Part shown: positions 49,817 through 59,097 of the stretch, in pieces
How positions within the stretch are numbered: position 1 is the first letter of the stretch
How the letters are laid out: every line of letters starts with the position of its first letter
Source of the DNA: an uncultured Pseudoteredinibacter sp.
GTDB lineage: Bacteria; Pseudomonadota; Gammaproteobacteria; Pseudomonadales; Cellvibrionaceae
Length of the DNA: 64,000 nucleotides
NCBI RefSeq assembly: GCF_947500695.1
Contig: NZ_CANMSS010000010.1
Span: 118,895 to 182,894, forward strand
Reading direction: 5' to 3'
Translations under genes and position numbers: made by a program
The notes under the pieces: model-generated
The model's database searches: none
What the model saw: the letters and a program-made list of their open reading frames with translations, nothing else
What the model was told of the DNA's origin: nothing

Positions 49817-52357
49817 ATGAGCAATTTGAGTAACGACAAGTCTGCAACTTCGGCAATCTCCCCTTTCACTAGCGCGCAGATAAAACAGCTATTAGAACGT
49901 TGCCGGGACATCGTTGTAGATCAAGCGGGGCCTCGACTAGAGGAGTGCCTGGAAAGCCTAGATGAGCAACTTTTAGAGTTTGCCACTGATGCCCCGACAG
50001 ATGCTGAGCAGATGCAGTATTTTGATGTGCAGAGAGATTTCCGTAAGCGCTCAGCATCGTTAGTGCAGCTATATGGTGAATGTTTGGCAGGATGCTTTAT
50101 TAAATTCGCCAACGGTCAGTTAAATACCCAAACAGGCGAAGAGAAGTTTTCTCGAGATATGTTGTCCTTGGTGGATAATGAAGATCTCGAAGAAACCATC
50201 GCCATCTCGTCAATCAATCATGCCGCGACCGATAACTTTGGCGAAAGCTTGTGGCTGGTCGCTATGCGCTTTGGGCAATTGCGCGGTGGTAGGGAGTTGC
50301 CACCTGAGCAAAACCCTGTCAGCCCTGTGCAATTCTGTGAATCTTTGCGTCAAACACTGCAGACGGTCGGCTGTGCCACTAAGATTAAAATTCTGTGTTA
50401 TCGCACTTTTAGTAAAATATTTATTCCCGTTCTTGATGATATTTATCAGGAACTGAATCAGTACCTGAGCTCAGAAGGTGTACTGCCTGAGTTAAGCTAT
50501 GCGACAGCTATGGCCTCTGGCCATGCTGGAGACGCTGCGGCGCCTGCAGAAGAAGTGCTTGCTGAGTCGCTTGACGACGTTTTTGATGAAGCTGTCCAGC
50601 AAGAAGTTGGCAATACAGCTGAACCTGGAAGTGCGGTGCCTGGAGATGCTACAGCAGGCCCAGCAGCTGGCATGGCCCCTGGCCAGCAGGTTCGTTTACC
50701 GGTGAGTGGTTTTGCTCCACAAGCCGGTGCGGCAAGCCCAGATCCTTCAATGCCATCTCCGCAATATCAGCAGAGCTTGGTCAATGCCATCAGGGTATTG
50801 CAAAACCATTTGGCGACAGATTCTTACCGTACCAGCACGACACCCGCAGCTTCTCTGGCTCAAGTTGAGCAGCCTAGTGGCAACAACAACACCTTGGTGG
50901 TGGATGAGGGCTATAGCGCTAGTTGGAAAACCGCTGCTGTGCCTTCTGAAACAGGTTTTGCGCCGGCTCGATCTGGAGCGGCTGTCTTTAGTGGGCCACA
51001 GTTATTGCAGGCGCTGCAAAACCTTCAGGTTGGCATTAATGCGGGTGAGGGTGAATTAATTCGCAGTGAAACGCTGCTGGCCGATTCAGATCAATTGCAA
51101 ATCCAAAGTGTTGCTCAAGTATCGCAGCAGCTCAGCAGTCAATTGCTTGGCGCCTCAGAAGAAGAGGGGCAGGCTGTTGATGTGGACGATATGCAGATTA
51201 TTGATTTGGTGGGCATGTTATTCGATTACATGTTGTCTGATGATAATCTACCGAACTCTGTGAAGGCCCTGTTGAGCTATTTGCATACCCCATTTTTGAA
51301 GATCGCTTTTATTGACCCAGACTTTTTCGAGCAAACCGATCACCCCGCTCGCTTGCTATTAAACAGCTTGGCTGAAGCAGGTACTCGCTGGGTGAGTAAC
51401 GATGGTACTGCGCAGTATGATATCTACCCGCGTATCAAGGCGGTAGTCTCGCGAGTTCTGGAAGAATTCCAGAACGATGTTCGCCTTTTCGCTGAGTTGC
51501 TACTGGAATTTAGCGGTTACACCAAAAAGATCGCTCGTCGCCAGGATTTAATCGAGCGCAGGGCGATGGAAAAGGTCCAGGGCGAAGAAAAGCTCAGAGA
51601 AGTAAAGCTGCAAGTTAACGAGCAAGTTAGCATGCGTATTGAAAATACCGAGCTGCCGTCTGCTGTTCTGTTGTTGTTATTGCAGCCTTGGTCTGATTAT
51701 TTAGTCTTCGTCTTGCTTAGGTTTGGTAAAGACTCTGAAGAATGGCAATCAGCGCTGACCGTGGTGGATAACGTTATTTGGACTGTGCAGCCTAAAGAGC
51801 AAGATAAAGATAAGGCTCGCCAAATGGAAATGCACGATGACTTGTACGAAAAGCTTTCCAAAGGCTTTGATACCATCGCCTATGACCAGACAAAGGCGAA
51901 TAAGCTGCTAGATGCGTTGTTTACTCTGCAGAAAATGGCATTGCAAAGTCAGCCTTTGCAATTTGCACCTGAGCCAATGCGATCTAAACTGGAAACTATG
52001 GCGGCGGAAAAAGCCGGCGCACAACCTGATGACGAAGATGTCAGCGAAGAAGAGTTGCGCATGGTGGATAGCTTGAAGATGATCGAGTTTGGCACCTGGT
52101 TTGAGTTTAGTGATGGCAAGCGATTAAAGGTTGCCTGGTACAACTCAACCACCTTGCACTATATGTTGGTCGATCAGCTAGGTAAGAAAGTTGATTTGAA
52201 AACAGGTTTAGAGTTGGCTAGAGATATGCTTTCCGGGGAAGCCAAAGTGATTTCAGGGGCGACCAAGCCATTCTTCGAGCGAGCCTTAGAGAACATCTTC
52301 CAAAGCTTAAATACTAAAGCTGAGACTAACTCTCAGCAAGAAACTACGGAGAGTTGA
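49817..52357 (+). CDS. DUF1631-family protein
   Basis: 846 residues from the ATG at 49817; an ATG 24 bases earlier is possible and neither has a strong ribosome site. The protein is large, soluble and acidic. It has an N-terminal DUF1631 block (PFTSAQIKQLLERCRDIV..., FDVQRDFRKRS..., YRTFSKIFIPVLDDIYQELN), a Pro/Ala-rich linker (about 245-320), and a long conserved C-terminal part with HTPFLKIAFIDPDFFEQTDHPARLLLN. The last 100 residues (GTWFEFSDGKRLKVAWYNSTTLHYMLVD) look like a PilZ-like small barrel. Function is unknown; old labels such as thymidine phosphorylase have no support. It is followed by a PilZ gene one base later. Confidence 0.85.
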   Translation: MSNLSNDKSATSAISPFTSAQIKQLLERCRDIVVDQAGPRLEECLESLDEQLLEFATDAPTDAEQMQYFDVQRDFRKRSASLVQLYGECLAGCFIKFANGQLNTQTGEEKFSRDMLSLVDNEDLEETIAISSINHAATDNFGESLWLVAMRFGQLRGGRELPPEQNPVSPVQFCESLRQTLQTVGCATKIKILCYRTFSKIFIPVLDDIYQELNQYLSSEGVLPELSYATAMASGHAGDAAAPAEEVLAESLDDVFDEAVQQEVGNTAEPGSAVPGDATAGPAAGMAPGQQVRLPVSGFAPQAGAASPDPSMPSPQYQQSLVNAIRVLQNHLATDSYRTSTTPAASLAQVEQPSGNNNTLVVDEGYSASWKTAAVPSETGFAPARSGAAVFSGPQLLQALQNLQVGINAGEGELIRSETLLADSDQLQIQSVAQVSQQLSSQLLGASEEEGQAVDVDDMQIIDLVGMLFDYMLSDDNLPNSVKALLSYLHTPFLKIAFIDPDFFEQTDHPARLLLNSLAEAGTRWVSNDGTAQYDIYPRIKAVVSRVLEEFQNDVRLFAELLLEFSGYTKKIARRQDLIERRAMEKVQGEEKLREVKLQVNEQVSMRIENTELPSAVLLLLLQPWSDYLVFVLLRFGKDSEEWQSALTVVDNVIWTVQPKEQDKDKARQMEMHDDLYEKLSKGFDTIAYDQTKANKLLDALFTLQKMALQSQPLQFAPEPMRSKLETMAAEKAGAQPDDEDVSEEELRMVDSLKMIEFGTWFEFSDGKRLKVAWYNSTTLHYMLVDQLGKKVDLKTGLELARDMLSGEAKVISGATKPFFERALENIFQSLNTKAETNSQQETTES

Positions 52358-52358
52358 T

Positions 52359-52688
52359 GTGAGTGAGAATCGTCGCAAATTAGAGCGTCGCCGCGTTGAG
52401 ATTTCTGTGGTGGCCCACAATGGCGTGGATGATGAGCCGCTTGGGAAACTGGTGAATATTCATGAGGAGGGCCTAATGATAATGAGTGAGGGCCCTTTGC
52501 AGACCGAATCAATTTATCAATTGGAGCTTATCTTGGATTCGCCAATTGATAGTCAAAATACGATTCCATTGGTTGCCGATTGTCTGTGGCAGAGCCCTGC
52601 TAGCAGCGATGGCAGCTATTGGGTGGGTTTCAAGATTGTTGAGGTGTCGAGTAAATCGATTGATTTAATCGGGCAGCTTTCCCAATAA
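52359..52688 (+). CDS. PilZ-domain protein, probable cyclic-di-GMP receptor
   Basis: 109 residues from a GTG one base after the DUF1631 stop. The PilZ cyclic-di-GMP site is fairly well preserved: an arginine-rich N-terminus ENRRKLERRRVEIS, then GKLVNIHEEGLMIMSEGPL in place of the (D/N)xSxxG motif, and a WVGFKIVE strand near the C-terminus. The Ser-to-His change in NIHEEG may weaken binding. No other domain is present. Coupling to DUF1631 suggests the two proteins act together. Confidence 0.85.
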   Translation: MSENRRKLERRRVEISVVAHNGVDDEPLGKLVNIHEEGLMIMSEGPLQTESIYQLELILDSPIDSQNTIPLVADCLWQSPASSDGSYWVGFKIVEVSSKSIDLIGQLSQ

Positions 52689-52770
52689 ATTGGCCCCAGT
52701 AATATCCTGGGTTTAAGCTATGTCGTGGGTTTAAGTTACATCCTGCGTTTATGTAGAAAAATTTAAACAA

Positions 52771-52796
52771 AAAAGCCGGCATTAGCCGGCTTTTTT
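52771..52796. terminator. bidirectional Rho-independent terminator
   Basis: AAAAGCCGGC-ATTA-GCCGGCTTTT has a perfect stem and T-run on either strand. It ends the PilZ transcript (plus) and the hemL transcript (minus). Confidence 0.92.
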
Positions 52797-52838
52797 GTTT
52801 TCAAACAGATATCTATCCAATTTACAGGGACTTGCGGC

Positions 52839-54119
52839 TTAGAGTTTGGCGAAAACTTTTTCAGCCGCATTTAGGGTCGCGTCGATGTCGGCATCAGTAT
52901 GAGCTGCTGACATAAAGCCTGCCTCATAAGATGCGGGTGCTAAATAAACGCCCTCATCAAGCATGCCGTGGAAGAACTTGTTAAAACGTTCTCCGTCGCA
53001 AGCCATCACTTGTTGGAAATTTGTAATAGTATCGGCCTCAGTAAAAAAGCCACCCCACATGCTACCTACATGATTGGTAGTAAAGGGAATGCCAACTGCC
53101 GCCGCGCGCTCTTTTAAGCCTTTAACTAAAGCTTCGGTTCGTTTGAAGATCGGCTCATAAAAACCCTCGGCTGAAATTAGCTCTAGAGTTTTCATCCCGG
53201 CGGCCATTGCTACGGGGTTTCCAGATAGGGTTCCCGCCTGATATACAGGGCCAAGTGGGGCAATGTATTCCATGATTTCACGCTTGCCGCCAAAGGCGCC
53301 AACCGGCATGCCGCCGCCCATTACTTTGCCTAAGGTCGTCAGGTCTGCTTGTACGCCGTAGTGGCCCTGTGCGCCGGTATGACTGACGCGAAAACCAGTC
53401 ATCACTTCATCGATGATTAGTACGCTGCCGTATTTGTCACACTGCGCTCGGAGGCATTCCAAAAATCCAGGGATAGGTGGTACACAGTTCATGTTGCCAG
53501 CTACCGGCTCGACAATAACACCTGCAACCTGCTCGCCAATTTCAGCAAATGCTTGCTCTACGCCGGCGATGTCATTGTAGCTCAGGGTCACAGTGTGCTC
53601 GGCAAGCGCGGCCGGTACACCTGGAGAGCTTGGAACGCCCATCGTTAATGCACCAGAGCCTGCTTTGATTAATAAGGAATCGGAATGGCCGTGATAGCAG
53701 CCTTCAAACTTGATGATCTTATCGCGTCCAGTGAAGCCGCGGGCCAAGCGAATTGCGCTCATGGTGGCTTCGGTGCCAGAGTTTACAAAGCGAACCATGT
53801 CCATGCCTGGCATCAGTGCACACAATTTCTCGGCTAACTGGGTTTCGATTTCAGTAGGTGCGCCAAAGCTTAAGCCGAGCTGTAGCTTTTCAATAACTGC
53901 GGCGATAACTTCCGGGTGGCTGTGACCAACAATCATTGGTCCCCAAGACTGTACGTAATCGATGTACTGTTTGCCATCGGCATCGAAAGTGTAAGCGCCT
54001 AGAGCTTTTTCAAAAAATACGGGAGTGCCGCCAACAGCGCGAAAAGCCCTAACGGGAGAGTTTACTCCACCGGGTATGCATTGTTGGGCTTCTTGAAATA
54101 ACTGTTCTGAACGATTCAT
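52839..54119 (-). CDS. hemL: glutamate-1-semialdehyde 2,1-aminomutase
   Basis: 426 residues, the normal length. It is a PLP fold-type I enzyme with the opening LFQEAQQCIPGGVNSPVRAF, the VRFVNSGTEATMSAIRLARG stretch, IIDEVMTGFRV, and the PLP lysine in TTLGKVMGGGMPVGAFGG. It converts glutamate-1-semialdehyde to 5-aminolevulinate, the first committed tetrapyrrole precursor. A CAGGAAA ribosome site precedes the ATG. It lies downstream of hemJ by 26 bases, so the two haem-pathway genes share a transcript. Confidence 0.97.
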   Translation of the reverse strand: MNRSEQLFQEAQQCIPGGVNSPVRAFRAVGGTPVFFEKALGAYTFDADGKQYIDYVQSWGPMIVGHSHPEVIAAVIEKLQLGLSFGAPTEIETQLAEKLCALMPGMDMVRFVNSGTEATMSAIRLARGFTGRDKIIKFEGCYHGHSDSLLIKAGSGALTMGVPSSPGVPAALAEHTVTLSYNDIAGVEQAFAEIGEQVAGVIVEPVAGNMNCVPPIPGFLECLRAQCDKYGSVLIIDEVMTGFRVSHTGAQGHYGVQADLTTLGKVMGGGMPVGAFGGKREIMEYIAPLGPVYQAGTLSGNPVAMAAGMKTLELISAEGFYEPIFKRTEALVKGLKERAAAVGIPFTTNHVGSMWGGFFTEADTITNFQQVMACDGERFNKFFHGMLDEGVYLAPASYEAGFMSAAHTDADIDATLNAAEKVFAKL

Positions 54120-54145
54120 AAGTTTCCTGAAATCAATTTAGTGTT

Positions 54146-54571
54146 TCACCAATGCGGTTTAAGTATGACAAGTAAAACAATGGGGATTAGCAGTAACACT
54201 GGTGCTTCATTGAACCAGCGAAAAAATACATGATTGTGTTGATCTTCGTCTTGCGCCAAAGAGCGCATAAAATGACGACAAACAAAGTGATAAATAACCA
54301 GTAAAGCCACCAGCGATAACTTACCCCAAAACCATAAGCTGGACTGATAATAGGCCCAGTTATAGCTGGCTGTCCAAAAGCCTAAGATGATCGTCGCAAT
54401 CATCGATGGGGTGGCGATGCCTCGATAAAGTTTGCGTTCCATTATCACGAAGCGCTCACGGCTAATTTTGTCTTGGCTCATGGCGTGATAGACAAATAAA
54501 CGCGGCAGATAAAACAGCGCGGCCATCCAGCAAATTACCGCAATAATATGAAAGGCTTTGAGCCAAAGCAT
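54146..54571 (-). CDS. hemJ: protoporphyrinogen oxidase HemJ
   Basis: 141 residues with four membrane segments. The family signature is clear: MLWLKAFHIIAVICWMAALFYLPRLFVYH (with the conserved His), the MERKLYRGIATPSM stretch, and W-x-x-K near FWGKLSLVALLVIYH. HemJ oxidises protoporphyrinogen IX to protoporphyrin IX in the inner membrane, coupled to the respiratory chain, replacing HemG/HemY. An AGGAA ribosome site precedes the ATG. It is in one transcript with hemL and directly downstream of the CLC-type channel gene (29-base gap). Confidence 0.93.
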   Translation of the reverse strand: MLWLKAFHIIAVICWMAALFYLPRLFVYHAMSQDKISRERFVIMERKLYRGIATPSMIATIILGFWTASYNWAYYQSSLWFWGKLSLVALLVIYHFVCRHFMRSLAQDEDQHNHVFFRWFNEAPVLLLIPIVLLVILKPHW

Positions 54572-54600
54572 AGTGTATTCCTAAGGGCTAATCGCTTTGT

Positions 54601-56352
54601 TTAACCGTAGAAGTTGTTGATATCTTCTTGGGTAATAACGCCTATTGTAACGGTTTGCAAACGGCTTTGCTTGGTTACGATCAATGCTTCGACTTCTTGT
54701 TCTTGCAGGCTAGTTTTTGCCTCAAATAAGTTAGATCTTTGGTCAATAAAGCTGGCTTGAAGGCGGCTGGCGGGAATGGCCAGTAAATCAATTTCGGCGT
54801 TCGGGTCTTCGACTTCTTCAATGAAGCGAGATAGATCGGCGGCCTTCATAACCAGTGGGCTTTTGCTATTCAGTACCAACCAATTGGGCTTTGGCTTTAG
54901 CAGTTGTTTGGCTGCCTCTAAGTCAATTACCGTGCTGCAGCTTTGGCAGCGACCACTCATAACGCTACGTACTCCAGCTCTGCTGAGTACCTGCTGGCTT
55001 GGTGATGTTTCTATCGCCAGGCCCTGGGTTCTTAATTGAGCTAAAAATATACCATCATGACAGAACCACTGGCGCGTCGCTAAACAGGCTACAACGATCA
55101 TCAGCATGGCTGGAAAGATAATGTCGGGTGTTTGGGACAATTCCAGTACCGCTAGCAGAGCAGCCAGTGGTGCGTTCAGTACGGCAGCCATCATGGCAGT
55201 AGCGCCAAGTAAAGCATAAAGCTCAGTATGGGTGGAGGTGACAGGAGATAGATTTGCACCCATTTGCCCAATTACCGCACCTAAACAGGCGCCGATTACC
55301 ATGACTGGGCCAATGACACCTCCCGTGAGTCCTGCTCCAGAAGAAACCGCGCTAGCTAGAGTCTTAGCTAGAACCAGGGCGATTAACAATTGTATGCTCA
55401 TTTGCCCGCTGGCGGATTCTAGAATGGTATCGTATCCGTTGCCCATAATTTGTGGCCAAAATATGGCAAGCATTCCAGTAAGTAGACCTGCAGCAGTGGC
55501 TTTAAGCACGACCGGAAGGCTGTTCATTTTTAGGGTTGCTAAATGTAGGCGAATAAATAGGCCGGCCGCTAGAGCAATGATTAGCCCACCAAAAGCAATA
55601 TAAGGTAGCTCCCAGAGGCTAAGCAATTCCCCTTGGATTCCAACAAAGCTTAGAGTCTGCGCAAAAACCGCTTTGGAAATGGCCGCGCCAGCCACTGAAG
55701 CTAGAATTACCGGGATAAAACCGCTGATGGTGTATTCCATCAATACGACTTCCATCGCGAAAATAACGCCGGCGATAGGGGTGTCAAATGAAGCTGCGAT
55801 AGCTGATGCTACGCCACAGCCCACAAGTGTTCGCAGGCTGTTGTTGGGAAGCTTCAAAAACTGCCCTAAGAGGCTTGCCATGCCTGCACCCAAATGCACT
55901 GCAGGGCCTTCCCTTCCTAGGCTTTGGCCGCTGACTTGAGCAAGGCAAGCTCCGATGAATTGAACAGCGATGTTGACACCAGGTAGGCGGCCTTGGAAGT
56001 GATGAAGCCTGGAGAGCACATGGCCAACAGATACATGTCGGTTTTCAGGCTTTAGTGCCTGTAAAAATAAACCAATTATTATGGCTCCAATGAGTGGTAG
56101 TGCGAATCGCACTTCAACTGGTAGGGATTCAAACTTTTTACCGGCAAAAAAGCTCTCGCTTGGGGCATCAATGGCAAGGCGAAATAATACAATAATGCCT
56201 GCGGCCAATAGTCCGCTAAGCAAGCCAAGCAATGTCATCAATGGCAACGCTTCAATATGAGCCACGCTATGGCGGGTGTGGTCGGCCAATTGGCTGACTT
56301 TCCTTCGCATGGCAAGGGAGAGCTTGCTGTTAGGTGCTTTGCGCTGGCCCAT
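54601..56352 (-). CDS. CLC-type chloride channel/antiporter family protein with C-terminal CBS domains
   Basis: 583 residues with 10 or more membrane segments (about residues 35-435) and a C-terminal CBS pair (about 460-580). The gating motif GREGP (SLGREGPAVHLGAG) is intact with its glutamate. The first selectivity motif GSGIP is not recognisable: the place reads SVGHVLSRLHH. The third motif GxFxP is GGVIGP. So the anion preference is uncertain and it may differ from standard Cl-/H+ exchange. The CBS domains suggest control by adenine nucleotides. It is upstream of hemJ-hemL in the same direction and divergent from argC. Confidence 0.85.
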   Translation of the reverse strand: MGQRKAPNSKLSLAMRRKVSQLADHTRHSVAHIEALPLMTLLGLLSGLLAAGIIVLFRLAIDAPSESFFAGKKFESLPVEVRFALPLIGAIIIGLFLQALKPENRHVSVGHVLSRLHHFQGRLPGVNIAVQFIGACLAQVSGQSLGREGPAVHLGAGMASLLGQFLKLPNNSLRTLVGCGVASAIAASFDTPIAGVIFAMEVVLMEYTISGFIPVILASVAGAAISKAVFAQTLSFVGIQGELLSLWELPYIAFGGLIIALAAGLFIRLHLATLKMNSLPVVLKATAAGLLTGMLAIFWPQIMGNGYDTILESASGQMSIQLLIALVLAKTLASAVSSGAGLTGGVIGPVMVIGACLGAVIGQMGANLSPVTSTHTELYALLGATAMMAAVLNAPLAALLAVLELSQTPDIIFPAMLMIVVACLATRQWFCHDGIFLAQLRTQGLAIETSPSQQVLSRAGVRSVMSGRCQSCSTVIDLEAAKQLLKPKPNWLVLNSKSPLVMKAADLSRFIEEVEDPNAEIDLLAIPASRLQASFIDQRSNLFEAKTSLQEQEVEALIVTKQSRLQTVTIGVITQEDINNFYG

Positions 56353-56597
56353 TTTGTTGTTTAAGCCCTTATTTCATGGGGTCTGGAGAGAAATTTTGTC
56401 GCCCCAGTTCTTTTGCTTTAGGGCGCTGACCTTTATTATAAGAGATTAATTAGATTTTGGCTGTGTTTAGTACTTGCACTTATAACATTGCACTTTGGCA
56501 AGTTTGGACTAAATTTGTGGTGAGGCAACGATTGTCGCTATTGGCCACGCACAGCAGATAAGAACAGTAGTCGTAGCAAATAGCAGTTGAGGTAGTA

Positions 56598-57641
56598 GTG
56601 ATTAAAGTAGGCATTGTTGGAGCAACAGGTTACACCGGCGCAGAGTTATTACGTCTTTTGGTTAACCACCCTAAGGTTGAGGTAAGCATGATTACCTCGC
56701 GTGCGGAAAAGGGGATGGCGGTATCCAGCCTGTATCCAAGTTTGCGAGGGCGCTGTGATATCGCCTTTTGCGAGCCTGATGTAGAGCTGCTAGCGCAGTG
56801 TGATGTGGTGTTTTTTGCGACCCCGCATGGCGTGGCACAAAGCATGATGGCTTCTTTGATTGCCTCGGGAACCCGAGTTATTGATCTGTCGGCTGATTTC
56901 CGAATTAAAGATATTGCTTGTTGGGAGCAGTGGTATCAGCAAGCACATGCCTGCCCAGAGTTAGTGGAGCAGGCAGTATACGGTTTGCCAGAGGTAAATC
57001 GCGAACAAATTAAAAGTGCTCAGCTGGTGGCTTGCCCTGGTTGTTACCCGACAGCAACTCAGCTGGCGCTGATTCCACTGTTGGAAAATGGCCTAGTGGA
57101 TCCGGCTCGTTTGATCGCCAATGCTGCTTCAGGTGTAAGCGGCGCTGGTCGACAAGCTAAAGTCGATAATCTAATGGCCGAAGTAACAGATAGTTATAAA
57201 GCATATGCTGTTGCAGGACACCGACACTTGCCCGAAATTGAGCAAGGGTTGAGAACAGTGCAAGCTGCTGATCAAGAGCCAGTCGAAGTGACCTTTGTGC
57301 CGCATTTACTGCCAATGATCCGTGGGATCCAGGTCACGGCCTATGCAGAGCTAAAAACGCCGGGCGCGGTGGATTTGCAATCCTTGTTTGCAGAGCGATA
57401 CGCAAATGAAAGTTTTGTTGATGTGATGCCCGAGGGAAGTTGCCCACAAACACGTTGGGTGAAAGGGTCTAATCAATGCAAAATTGCGGTGTATCAGCCT
57501 CAGGGGAGAAACACTGTAGTTGTGTTGTCTGTTATCGACAATCTTTGTAAAGGAGCCTCAGGGCAGGCGGTTCAAAATATGAACCTAATGCTTGGATTTG
57601 AGGAAACATTAGGGCTGGAGCAGTTGGCCCTGTTGCCCTAG
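56598..57641 (+). CDS. argC: N-acetyl-gamma-glutamyl-phosphate reductase
   Basis: 347 residues from a GTG preceded by TTGAGG. The NADP-binding opening is KVGIVGATGYTGAELLRLL, the catalytic cysteine sits in LVACPGCYPTATQLAL, the GVSGAGRQAKV stretch follows, and HLLPMIRGI is also typical. It reduces N-acetylglutamyl phosphate to the semialdehyde, the third step of arginine synthesis. The other arg genes are not in the window. It heads the block argC-DUF6776-bactofilin-erpA seen in Pseudomonas. A short hairpin (57635-57658) overlaps its stop codon. Confidence 0.97.
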   Translation: MIKVGIVGATGYTGAELLRLLVNHPKVEVSMITSRAEKGMAVSSLYPSLRGRCDIAFCEPDVELLAQCDVVFFATPHGVAQSMMASLIASGTRVIDLSADFRIKDIACWEQWYQQAHACPELVEQAVYGLPEVNREQIKSAQLVACPGCYPTATQLALIPLLENGLVDPARLIANAASGVSGAGRQAKVDNLMAEVTDSYKAYAVAGHRHLPEIEQGLRTVQAADQEPVEVTFVPHLLPMIRGIQVTAYAELKTPGAVDLQSLFAERYANESFVDVMPEGSCPQTRWVKGSNQCKIAVYQPQGRNTVVVLSVIDNLCKGASGQAVQNMNLMLGFEETLGLEQLALLP

Positions 57642-57738
57642 TACCTAAAGTACTGGGCTGGGGATTCGCCGAAGGGCAGGGATGATACCAGGCGATTCAA
57701 TCTTACCTTGATAAAGAGCAGTACTATTGGAGGTGAAT

Positions 57739-58482
57739 ATGGCAGTGGTAAAAGGAAGTTATCAATACCGTTTAAGAGTGGTCCAGGATGAGCCGGGCAA
57801 GCGCTATGCGGGGCACTTCGTTACCGCAGCATTGGTGCTGACAGTCGGTTTGGCGTCTTATTTTTATGGACGTTATCAGCTGCAGTCTACGCAAGCTGAT
57901 GCGACGGCTGAGTTAGTCCAGCTGCGCTCGCAGTTACAGAGCAAGAGCTCTGAAGCTGAGGGGCTGCGCCAAGAGGTTGCGAACTTATCCTTGGGCTCTG
58001 AGGTTGATCGCAAGGCCGCCGAAGGTGTGCGCGGTGAAGTCATCCAGCTAAAAGCAAAAATTGCTGAGCTGGAGGAAAATGTCAGCTTCTATCGAGGCTT
58101 GATGTCCCCTACAGCCAATAAGCGCGGCTTAACAATTGGTTCACTTGATGTGATTGCCACTAGTACCCCGAGGCATTATCAGTATAAACTCGTGGTCCAG
58201 CAATTGGCCTCCAATCACAGTCACCTGCGCGGACACTTGAGTTTTAACGTAGTGGGCAGAGAGACTGATGGAGAAGTTCGCAGTTTTGCGCTTAAAGATT
58301 TGTCTAATGATGTTAGTGGTGATCAAATCCGTCTTGGTTTTCGCTACTTTCAGAACGTGACAGGTGAGATGGTATTGCCAGAGGGCTTTACTCCCGAGCG
58401 TATTGAGCTGGTGGCCAAGTCTACAGGTAGGGATGCCGTTGAAGTTGAGAAGAAGTTTGGTTGGCTAGTGCAGCAGAGCTAA
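57739..58482 (+). CDS. DUF6776-like coiled-coil membrane protein
   Basis: 247 residues from the ATG at 57739, fixed by GGAGGTG directly upstream (a TTG four codons earlier overlaps that site). One membrane segment (about 31-48, FVTAALVLTVGLASYFYG) is followed by a periplasmic coiled coil (about 55-115, with heptad-like LVQLRSQLQ, GLRQEVANL, IQLKAKIAELEENVSFYRGLM) and a beta-rich end domain. This layout and the ENVSFYRGLMSP stretch match DUF6776. It is always near bactofilin and erpA in related genomes, suggesting an envelope or cytoskeletal role. Confidence 0.82.
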   Translation: MAVVKGSYQYRLRVVQDEPGKRYAGHFVTAALVLTVGLASYFYGRYQLQSTQADATAELVQLRSQLQSKSSEAEGLRQEVANLSLGSEVDRKAAEGVRGEVIQLKAKIAELEENVSFYRGLMSPTANKRGLTIGSLDVIATSTPRHYQYKLVVQQLASNHSHLRGHLSFNVVGRETDGEVRSFALKDLSNDVSGDQIRLGFRYFQNVTGEMVLPEGFTPERIELVAKSTGRDAVEVEKKFGWLVQQS

Positions 58483-58534
58483 AGCCCTTGCCTGCCGCTT
58501 CTTACTCCACATAACTAAGAGTAAGAGTCTAATC

Positions 58535-58957
58535 ATGTTTCCAAAAAAGGAAAAACCAATGGCATTTGCGGCAGGTTCAACCACTTTAATTTCCAAGGCT
58601 ACTGAGATTGTTGGTGACTTACACTTTAAGGGCAATCTGGAAATCGAAGGTCGCGTTAAGGGTAATATCGTTGCGGAAGATGGCAGTGATGCCCGTGTAA
58701 GAGTTATGGATGGCGGTGAAGTTGAAGGTGAGATCCGAGCGCCTTCCATCGTGGTCAACGGTAAAGTGTCCGGTAACGTAAACTCTAGTAAGCATATCGA
58801 GCTTGCTGAAAAAGCGATTGTGCAGGGCAATGTTAATTACCATCTTATCGAGATGGTCAAAGGTGCCCAAGTCAATGGAAGCTTGGTTTACTGTGATGGT
58901 AAACAGGCTGTTCTGACTGCTGTAGATGGCGCTAAAGATCGCGCTGTCGAAGCATAA
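58535..58957 (+). CDS. bactofilin
   Basis: 140 residues. The polymerising right-handed beta-helix core occupies about residues 15-125, made of repeated short strands (TEIVGDLHFKGNLEIEGRVKGNI, GEVEGEIRAPSIVVNGKVSGNV, KAIVQGNVNYHLIEMVKGAQVNGSL). The MFPKKEKP tail before the core is the usual membrane-targeting or disordered end. A second ATG at 58559 has an even better ribosome site (AAAAAAGGA) and could give an 8-residue-shorter form. Bactofilins form filaments that place cell-wall enzymes and shape the cell. Confidence 0.9.
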   Translation: MFPKKEKPMAFAAGSTTLISKATEIVGDLHFKGNLEIEGRVKGNIVAEDGSDARVRVMDGGEVEGEIRAPSIVVNGKVSGNVNSSKHIELAEKAIVQGNVNYHLIEMVKGAQVNGSLVYCDGKQAVLTAVDGAKDRAVEA

Positions 58958-59097
58958 GCTGTAAAAAATCTGTTTCGGGTGGCGCTGTAGCGCCGCCGCA
59001 TTCCTGCTTTACATATGCGCTTCAGCATATCATTCAATAGTTGACTGTTTTCCTAGGTTAAGTGGATAATAGCGGCCGAAGTACAAAGGTTAAAAAT

